Shown here in pieces: positions 14,884 to 20,661 of a stretch of 20,661 bases of DNA. The notes under the pieces are model-generated. The model saw only the letters and a program-made list of their open reading frames with translations. It did not search any database and was not told where the DNA came from. Each line of letters opens with the position of its first letter. The stretch's first letter is position 1. Origin of the DNA: Accumulibacter sp. (GTDB taxonomy: Bacteria; Pseudomonadota; Gammaproteobacteria; Burkholderiales; Rhodocyclaceae); contig DPSD01000421.1 in assembly GCA_003538495.1 (NCBI GenBank), positions 1 to 20,661 of the forward strand. Reading direction: 5' to 3'. Position numbers and translations under genes: made by a program.

Positions 14884-15333
14884 TCATCTGCGCTCTTGCT
14901 GGCTCACCGCCAGCGGCGTAAAGCGTGCCTGCTCGGCCCCTTTGCCCGCCAGGGTGACGGTCACCACCACCTTCATGTCGGATGTCGACGCGTATTTGGC
15001 GAAGCCCTTCAAGCGGTTGTCGCCGTCGGGAGCCAGCGTCGAGGTGGCCTTGACCTTGCCCGCCAGGAGTGTTGCCGTAGCGCTGGCGCCGGCAGTCGGG
15101 ACCCTGGCGCCGGCGTGGTCGGTGACATGCACGACGATCGGGTTTTCCCGCACTTCCTTGCTGTCGCTGATCACTACCAGTTCGAAGTGATAAGGCCCGG
15201 CCATCCGGAGTTGGCCGCCATTGGGCGCCTTCTGGGTGTCCAGCACCTCGTCGCTGTGCGCGAGCAAGGTCGGGCTGTTCAGCAGACAAGCAGTGCTGGC
15301 GAGGGCGAGAATAAGAGTCCTGATCTGCGGCAT
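14884..15333 (-). CDS. Small periplasmic protein of the efflux operon
   Basis: A 149-residue protein with a signal peptide; cleavage after LLA25 would leave His26 (HSDEV) at the mature N-terminus. The rest is predicted beta-rich (PYHFELVVISDSKEVRENPIVVHVTD, then VVVTVTLAGKGAEQARF), suggesting an immunoglobulin-like fold as in FixH/YtkA or CopC-type proteins, but I cannot assign a family. AAGGAGTG precedes the ATG. It follows the pump gene by 28 bases, so it is cotranscribed. Proteins of this kind are common beside czcA/cusA-like genes; a metal-binding accessory role is inferred from context. Confidence 0.8.
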   Translation of the reverse strand: MPQIRTLILALASTACLLNSPTLLAHSDEVLDTQKAPNGGQLRMAGPYHFELVVISDSKEVRENPIVVHVTDHAGARVPTAGASATATLLAGKVKATSTLAPDGDNRLKGFAKYASTSDMKVVVTVTLAGKGAEQARFTPLAVSQQERR

Positions 15334-15361
15334 GTGACACTCCTTGTTGGTCGAAACAGGT

Positions 15362-18300
15362 TCAGAAACTTTCGCTTTCGTGCGCGGCGAGCAGGCGCTC
15401 CAGCGCCGGCTGGCCCCACAGCCAGAACATCAGCGGCGTCAGCAGGCTATCGAGCAGCGTTGAGCTGATCAGCCCGCCGAAGATCACCACCGCCACCGGG
15501 TGCAGCACTTCCTTGCCCGGCGCGTCGGCCGAGAGGAGCAGCGGCAGCAGCGCGAAAGCCGCCACCAGCGCGGTCATCAGCACCGGCGTCAGACGTTCCA
15601 GCGAGCCGCGAACGATCATGTGCTGGCCGAATTGCTCGCCCTCGAAGGCGCACAGGTTGATGTAGTGACTGATCTTGAGGATGCCGTTGCGGGTGGCGAT
15701 ACCGGTCAGGGTGATGAAGCCGACCAGTGCCGCGACCGACAGCGGTTGCCCGGAAATCCACAGCGCGACGACGCTGCCGACCAGCGCCAGCGGGATGTTG
15801 CCCATGATGATCAGGGTCAGCGCGGTCGAACGGTAGCGGCTGTAGAGCACCATGAAGATCATCGTCAGCGAAATCGTGGCGAGCAGGCTGATCAGCCGCG
15901 CGGCCTGTTCCTGCGCCTGGAACTGGCCTTCGAGCGCGGTGAAATAGCCGTCGGGCAGCGGTCTGGCGGCGAGTTCGCTGCGGATGTCGGCGATCACCTG
16001 CGACATGTCGCGGCCGTCGGTATTCGCCGAGAGGACGATCCGGCGCCGTGAATTCTCGCGGCTGACCTGGTTCGGACCGTCGCCCTCCTCGACGGCGGCG
16101 ACTTTCGACAGCGGTACGTGGCCGCTCGGTGTCTCGATCAGCAGATCGGCCAGCGCCTGCGGGCCGCGCGCGCTTTCCGGCAGGCGTACCAGCAGGTCGA
16201 AGCGGCGGTTGCCCTCGACGATCTCGGTGATCCGCTCGCCCTCGATCATTTGTTCGAGGCTGCGCAGCAGATTGCCGGGTGCGACGCCGTAGCGCGCCGC
16301 CTGCTCGTAGTCGAGGCGGATTTTCACTTGCGGGATCAGTACCTGCTTCTCGATCTGCAGGTCGGTCACCCCGTCGATCTGCGCCAGCCGCCCGCGCAGA
16401 TCGGCGGCCAGGCCGCGCAGGGTGTCGAGGTCGTCGCCGTAGATCTTCAGCGCGATCTGCGCGCGGACGCCCGAGAGCAGGTGATCGAGCCGGTGCGAGA
16501 TCGGCTGCCCGACATTGGACGCCGCCGGCAGCGTGCCGAGACGTTGCCGGATGTCGGCGATGATTTCGGCCCGGCTGCGATCGGAAGCCTTGAGGTCGAC
16601 GTCCATCTCGCTGTAGTGCACGCCCTCGGCGTGTTCGTCGAGTTCGGCGCGCCCGGTACGCCGGCCAACCTTGGTGACCTCGGGAACGTCGGCCACCAGT
16701 TGCTCGGCGAGCGTGCCGATGCGGTTCGACTCGCTCAGCGAGGTGCCCGGGTTGAGCAGCACATTGACGGTCAGCGTGCCCTCGTTGAAAGGCGGCAGGA
16801 AGGAACGCGGAAAGAACGGCACGCTCGCCGCGACGACCAGGACCAGCAGCAGCGCGCCGACCAGCAGGCCGTGGGCACGCGCGAAGGACCAGTGCAAGAG
16901 GCGCGCGTCGGCGCGCTTGAGCCAGATCACCAGCGGACTGTCGCCGGCGTGCAGTTGCTTCATCCGCGGCAGCAGGTAGTAGGCCATCACCGGCGTCAGC
17001 GTCACCGAGACGATCATGCTGGCCAGGATCGAGACGATGTAGGCGACGCCGAGCGGCGTGAACAGACGCCCCTCGATCCCGGGCAGGACGAACAGCGGCA
17101 CGAACACCAGGACGATGATCACCGTCGCGTAGACGATCGCCGAACGGACTTCCAGCGTGGCGGCGGCGATCACCTCGATCACCGGGCGCGGGGCGCTGGC
17201 GGTGCGGTTGAGCTTCAGGCGGCGCAGGACGTTCTCGACGCCGACCACCGCGTCGTCGACCAGCTCGCCGATGGCAATCGCCAGGCCGCCGAGGGTCATG
17301 GTGTTGATCGACAGGCCGAAGTAGCGGAAGACCAGTGCTGTCGCCAATAGCGATACCGGAATGGCCATCAGCGAAATGATCGTCGTGCGCACGTTGAGCA
17401 GGAACAGGAAGAGGATCACCGCGACCAGGATCGCGCCATCGCGCAGGGCCTCCTCGACGTTGTTCACCGAATGCTCGATGAAATCGGCCTGCTTGAACAG
17501 GAATGACGGCGCCTCGATACCCTCGGGCAGGCTCCTGGCGAGTTCGTCGATCGCCTTCTCGACTTCGCGGGTGAGCGCCACGCTGTCGGCGGCCGGCTGC
17601 TTCTGCACCGACAGGATCACCGCCGGCTTGCCCTGGAAGCTGCCGTCACCGCGTTTGATCGCCGGCGCCAGTTTGACGTCGGCCAGCTGCTTGAGGACGA
17701 TCGGCTGGCCGTTCCGGATCGTCACCACCAGGTTCTGCAAGTCCTCGATGCGCGAGCTGCGGCCGATTTGGCGGATCAGGTATTCGCGGCCCTGCACTTC
17801 GAGGAAGCCGCCGCTGGTATTGGCGCCAAAATCACGCAGCGCGGCTTCCAGCTTCTCGCGCTCGACGCCCAGCGCCTGCAGCTGTGCCGGACGCAGCTCG
17901 ACCCGGTACTGGCGCACTTCACCGCCGATCGGGATCACCTGCGCGACGCCCGGGATGGTCAGCAGCCGTGGTCGCATCACCCAGTCGGCGTACTCGCGAA
18001 CGGTCATCGGACTGACCCTGGCGGGGTCGGCGGGGATCGCGATCAGCAGGATCTCGCCCATGATCGACGAGATCGGCCCGAGCTGCGGGACGATTCCCGG
18101 CGGCAACTGATCGCGTACCAGATTCAGGCGCTCGGCGATCTGCTGCCGGTTGCGGTAGATGTCCGAACCCCACTCGAACTCGACATAAATGATCGACAGG
18201 CCGATTCCCGAGACCGAGCGCACGCGCGTCACCCCCGGCATGCCGTTCATCCCGGATTCGACCGGGAAGGTGACCAGCTGCTCGACTTCCTCGGGCGCCA

Positions 18301-18466
18301 TGCCGCCAGCTTCGGTCATCAGCGTCACCGTCGGCTTGTTGAGGTCGGGGAAAACATCGACCGGCATCTGTCGCAGCGTGATCGCGCCATAGATGATCAG
18401 CAGCAGCGAGACGCCGAGGACGATCAGCCGCTGCTTTAGGCTGGCGCGGATGATGAAATCGAACAT
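15362..18466 (-). CDS. Heavy-metal efflux RND pump (CzcA/CusA family)
   Basis: A 1034-residue inner-membrane RND transporter that, with an adaptor and an outer membrane channel, drives metal ions out of the cell by proton influx. The start (MFDFIIRASLKQRLIV), MPVDVFPDLNKPTVTLMTEAGGM, and the duplicated transmembrane blocks are typical of the HME group. The fourth membrane helix reads AIGELVDDAVVGVEN: compared with CzcA the first Asp is Ala398, while D404 and E411 are kept and D405 is added, closer to CusA. However the position that aligns with CusA Met672 is His662, and the CusA methionine relay is not apparent. The metal is therefore uncertain. The ATG at 18466 lies one base after the adaptor stop; longer upstream extensions only overlap the adaptor. 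Confidence 0.95.
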   Translation of the reverse strand: MFDFIIRASLKQRLIVLGVSLLLIIYGAITLRQMPVDVFPDLNKPTVTLMTEAGGMAPEEVEQLVTFPVESGMNGMPGVTRVRSVSGIGLSIIYVEFEWGSDIYRNRQQIAERLNLVRDQLPPGIVPQLGPISSIMGEILLIAIPADPARVSPMTVREYADWVMRPRLLTIPGVAQVIPIGGEVRQYRVELRPAQLQALGVEREKLEAALRDFGANTSGGFLEVQGREYLIRQIGRSSRIEDLQNLVVTIRNGQPIVLKQLADVKLAPAIKRGDGSFQGKPAVILSVQKQPAADSVALTREVEKAIDELARSLPEGIEAPSFLFKQADFIEHSVNNVEEALRDGAILVAVILFLFLLNVRTTIISLMAIPVSLLATALVFRYFGLSINTMTLGGLAIAIGELVDDAVVGVENVLRRLKLNRTASAPRPVIEVIAAATLEVRSAIVYATVIIVLVFVPLFVLPGIEGRLFTPLGVAYIVSILASMIVSVTLTPVMAYYLLPRMKQLHAGDSPLVIWLKRADARLLHWSFARAHGLLVGALLLVLVVAASVPFFPRSFLPPFNEGTLTVNVLLNPGTSLSESNRIGTLAEQLVADVPEVTKVGRRTGRAELDEHAEGVHYSEMDVDLKASDRSRAEIIADIRQRLGTLPAASNVGQPISHRLDHLLSGVRAQIALKIYGDDLDTLRGLAADLRGRLAQIDGVTDLQIEKQVLIPQVKIRLDYEQAARYGVAPGNLLRSLEQMIEGERITEIVEGNRRFDLLVRLPESARGPQALADLLIETPSGHVPLSKVAAVEEGDGPNQVSRENSRRRIVLSANTDGRDMSQVIADIRSELAARPLPDGYFTALEGQFQAQEQAARLISLLATISLTMIFMVLYSRYRSTALTLIIMGNIPLALVGSVVALWISGQPLSVAALVGFITLTGIATRNGILKISHYINLCAFEGEQFGQHMIVRGSLERLTPVLMTALVAAFALLPLLLSADAPGKEVLHPVAVVIFGGLISSTLLDSLLTPLMFWLWGQPALERLLAAHESESF

Positions 18467-18467
18467 G

Positions 18468-19619
18468 TCAGCGCACCTGCGATAGCAGGCCGGCGCCCTC
18501 GATGACCACGCGGTCGCCCGCGTGCAGGCCGTCGACGATCGCGACGTTGTTTGCGTCCAGCGATTGCGCGCGGACGCGGCGGGCGACGAAGCGCTCGGCT
18601 TCGGTATGCACCCAGATCGCCGTCTCGCCATTGCCGATCCGGGTCAGTGCCGAACGCGGCACCGCCGCTCCCTTGATTTCGTGCGCCGTGCGAACGATCA
18701 CTTTGACCGGTTGGCCCACCGCCACCATCGAGTTTGGCGTGACGATGCGAAACAACAGCGGCAACGCCTGGTCGCGCAGTTGCCGTCCGCCGCCGACGAA
18801 CCGCAGTTCAAGCGCTCCCTGCTCGGACAGCGCGCTGGCCGAAACCAGCGTCGCGCCGATGCCTGCCTGGTAGGCCAGCGCCTCGACCGCCAGCCGGGAC
18901 GGGTCGATGATTTCGAACAGGATTTCCTTGGCATCGACGACCTGGCCGGCGATCAGGCGGCTGGCGCTGATCACGCCCGCGGCCGGGGCGCGCAGGGGCT
19001 CGGCGCTGTCGATGCTGGCGCTGGTCGCGGCCAGGCGCTTGCGCAGTGCGCCGCGCTCGATGCGTGCCGCTTCGATTTCCTTTTGCGGTACCGCGCCTTC
19101 AAGCTCCTCCAGCCGCCGCACGCGGGCATCGGCGATTGCCAGTTGGCCAGCCAGTTCGGCCTGCTGTGCTTTCTGGTTGCCGCGCTCGATGGCGCTGCTG
19201 ACCGGCCGCAGGTAGGCCAGCACCTCGCCCTTGGTGACCTGTCGGCCGGGGACCGGCATCCCCTTGGGGCCGGGTTCGACGCGGCCGGCGAACGTCGCCT
19301 GCACGCGGCCGCCGGTCTCGGGGTCGGCGACGATCTGGCCGTTCAGTTCGACCGTCGCGGCCAGCGCGCCGATCCGCACCGGCTGGGTGCGCAGGCCGAT
19401 CTGCCGCTGCAGCCGCTTCGGAACGAACAGGCTGCCGTCGGGCAGGCGCTGAGGCGCCGCGGCGTGACGGATGCTCGCCGTGGCGCCGTCTCGTGGCGCG
19501 CTGAGCGGCGCCGGGTTGGCCGCTTTGCTGTCCTGGCTGTGATCCTCGTCGCCATGCGCCAGCGCCGTACTGGCCAGGCAAGCCAGGGTGACTGCAGCGA
19601 AGATGCTGCCAAAGTTCAT
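18468..19619 (-). CDS. RND efflux periplasmic adaptor (CzcB/CusB type)
   Basis: A 383-residue membrane fusion protein linking the pump to the outer membrane factor. After a signal peptide ending STALA21, the mature chain begins HGDEDHSQD, a His/Asp-rich metal-binding-like start. Then come a beta-barrel/lipoyl segment (ELNGQIVADPETGGRVQATF, PGRQVTKGEVLAYL), a coiled-coil hairpin (about 150-220) and a second lipoyl half (PAAGVISASRLIAGQVVDAKE), followed by a C-terminal domain ending HAGDRVVIEGAGLLSQVR. I chose the ATG at 19619 because it gives the signal peptide; an upstream extension to 19724 is Arg/Ala-rich and would overlap the next gene. Confidence 0.93.
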   Translation of the reverse strand: MNFGSIFAAVTLACLASTALAHGDEDHSQDSKAANPAPLSAPRDGATASIRHAAAPQRLPDGSLFVPKRLQRQIGLRTQPVRIGALAATVELNGQIVADPETGGRVQATFAGRVEPGPKGMPVPGRQVTKGEVLAYLRPVSSAIERGNQKAQQAELAGQLAIADARVRRLEELEGAVPQKEIEAARIERGALRKRLAATSASIDSAEPLRAPAAGVISASRLIAGQVVDAKEILFEIIDPSRLAVEALAYQAGIGATLVSASALSEQGALELRFVGGGRQLRDQALPLLFRIVTPNSMVAVGQPVKVIVRTAHEIKGAAVPRSALTRIGNGETAIWVHTEAERFVARRVRAQSLDANNVAIVDGLHAGDRVVIEGAGLLSQVR

Positions 19620-19639
19620 GGTGTCGTGCCTTTCCGGGA

Positions 19640-20158
19640 TCATCTGCGTTGCCGGCGGCGCCGGAGCAGGAGCAAGGCGGCGCCGGCAAGCAGCAGCACG
19701 GCGGCCAGCGCCCATGCCGTCCACTCGCTTCGGTAATGGCTGTGTGGCTTGGCGCTTGCCGGCTGCGAGGTGTCGAGTTCAACGGACAGCAGATCGGCGC
19801 TGTCGCTGGTCTCGATGCTGATGGTTAGCGGATGCCTGGCCGCCGGAAGGTCGGCGGCGAGCTCGATGACGTAGGTGCCGGGCGACGTTTCGCTGGCCAG
19901 GCCCTGTGCGCCGGCCAGCTCACCCTCGACCTCGACCTTGGCATCCGCGACCGGCTCGTTGCTGGTGAAGCGATCGACATGGACCAGCAGTTGCCTGCCT
20001 TCGAGGGTGGCGACGATTTCGAACTCGTCGGTGGCGGCGCTGGCCCTTGGTGCGACGTTCTGGCTGAGCGCCGGTGGCGGCGCACCGTGGTCTTCGCCGC
20101 CGTGGCCAAAGGCCGAAAATGCCACCGCCAGCAGTGCAGTGGCCAGAAGCTGTCTCAC
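19640..20158 (-). CDS. Membrane-anchored periplasmic accessory protein of the efflux operon
   Basis: A 172-residue protein with a signal peptide, a periplasmic beta-rich domain (FEIVATLEGRQLLVHVDRFTSNEPV, then GTYVIELAADLPAARHPL) and a C-terminal membrane anchor (WTAWALAAVLLLAGAALLLL) followed by an Arg-rich cytoplasmic tail. Mature His19 begins the sequence HGGEDHG. The GTG start overlaps the TolC-family stop by 4 bases, and the adaptor starts 20 bases downstream. Uncharacterised proteins of this layout are common between czcC-like and czcB-like genes in betaproteobacteria. A role in presenting metal to the adaptor is plausible but unproven. Confidence 0.82.
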   Translation of the reverse strand: MRQLLATALLAVAFSAFGHGGEDHGAPPPALSQNVAPRASAATDEFEIVATLEGRQLLVHVDRFTSNEPVADAKVEVEGELAGAQGLASETSPGTYVIELAADLPAARHPLTISIETSDSADLLSVELDTSQPASAKPHSHYRSEWTAWALAAVLLLAGAALLLLRRRRQRR

Positions 20159-20661
20159 GGCAGCACTCCCAGGGTCTGGTTCAGGCGCGAAATGGCCGCC
20201 GCGCGGGCGATCCGCTGACGGTCGAGGAAAGCGTCGGCGTCGTAAGCGGCGGCGCGGATGCGCAGCAGCGTCGCCAGGTCGGATTCGCCGAGGGCAAAGC
20301 TCTTTTCGGCCAGACGCAGGCTGTCGGCGCTCAGTGCTTGGCGCTGCTCGGCGAGCGCGTACTGGCGCTCGGCGGCCTGCAGGGCTTGTCGGGAGCGCGC
20401 GACGTCGAGCTCGACGCGCATTTCGACGCGCTGCATTTCAGCGTCGCTGTGGTCGGCGTCGGCCTGCGCCGCCGAGCTTTCGCGGCGCACCAGAGCACCC
20501 GAGGAAAAGGGAATTTTCAGTCGGATGCCGACGCTGTCCGAGTACGACTCGCTGAAGTTGCTGCGTTCGCGAAGTGCCAGCAAGCTCAGTTCCGGCGCGG
20601 CGCGGCGCGACTCCTCGGCGACCTTTACCTTGGCGCGGGCGCTGCGCGAGGCGGCCGCGGC
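20155..20661 (-). CDS. TolC-family outer membrane efflux protein, C-terminal part (cut by window edge)
   Basis: The frame is open to the end of the window, so only the last 168 or so residues are present and the true start lies outside. The visible part has an outer membrane strand region (SVGIRLKIPFSSGA) and the long helix pair of the family (DVARSRQALQAAERQYALAEQRQAL and SLRLAEKSFALGESDLATLL), ending LNQTLGVLP. The GESDLATLL motif is characteristic of CzcC/CusC-type channels. It forms the exit duct of the tripartite pump and is the first gene of the operon seen here; the operon promoter must be further right. Confidence 0.88.
   Translation of the reverse strand, partial: AAAASRSARAKVKVAEESRRAAPELSLLALRERSNFSESYSDSVGIRLKIPFSSGALVRRESSAAQADADHSDAEMQRVEMRVELDVARSRQALQAAERQYALAEQRQALSADSLRLAEKSFALGESDLATLLRIRAAAYDADAFLDRQRIARAAAISRLNQTLGVLP

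Noticed and set aside
16118..17350. Long open frame on the plus strand, about 410 codons
   Set aside because: Antisense to the RND pump gene, with a repetitive Gln/Arg/Asp-rich product and no recognisable domain.

Overview
The window is GC-rich (roughly two thirds G+C by eye), densely packed, and uses ATG and GTG starts with short overlaps. The gene content (HD-GYP protein, FolE2, a cfa/DUF1365/amine-oxidase lipid cluster, an HME-RND metal efflux operon) fits a Gram-negative proteobacterium. I would guess a betaproteobacterium of the Rhodocyclaceae/Accumulibacter kind, but nothing here proves that. No tRNA, rRNA, CRISPR array, transposase or integrase was seen.

Layout. (1) 257-1582 +: a lone HD-GYP cyclic-di-GMP phosphodiesterase-like gene, then about 630 bases without a convincing gene. 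That gap carries three similar 13-bp imperfect palindromes, two forming a large inverted repeat around a possible promoter. (2) 2217-10582 +: ten tightly linked same-strand genes: exported glutathione peroxidase, FolE2, FAD amine-oxidase-like protein, DUF1365 protein, cyclopropane-fatty-acid synthase homologue, chalcone-isomerase-like protein, MFS transporter, DUF3833 lipoprotein, SDR, and NTF2-like protein. Most junctions are 4-base ATGA overlaps, so this looks like one transcript or nearly so. Related gene sets in other proteobacteria are linked to membrane-lipid modification and to light or singlet-oxygen responses; the peroxidase and FolE2 fit that theme. (3) 10749-11300 -: a small uncharacterised cytoplasmic protein. 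(4) 11301-11780: a structured gene-poor stretch, followed by a lone acyltransferase-3/SGNH gene (11781-13766 +) that ends in a hairpin shared with the convergent operon. (5) 13813-20661 -: an eight-gene operon running leftward from beyond the right edge: TolC-family outer membrane factor, membrane-anchored periplasmic protein, RND adaptor, HME-type RND pump, a small periplasmic protein, a Met-rich periplasmic protein, a previously easy-to-miss 50-residue Cys/His-tailed ORF, and a monohaem cytochrome c.

How they work together. Cluster 2 probably remodels or protects membrane lipids under oxidative or photo-oxidative stress, under a regulator that is not in the window. Cluster 5 is a tripartite metal export system whose tail adds metal-binding and redox-type periplasmic proteins. 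The pump's membrane motif and the loss of one CusA copper methionine leave its substrate open. The most novel-looking items are the three-palindrome regulatory region before cluster 2 and the Met-rich / CC-HxH / cytochrome tail of cluster 5.
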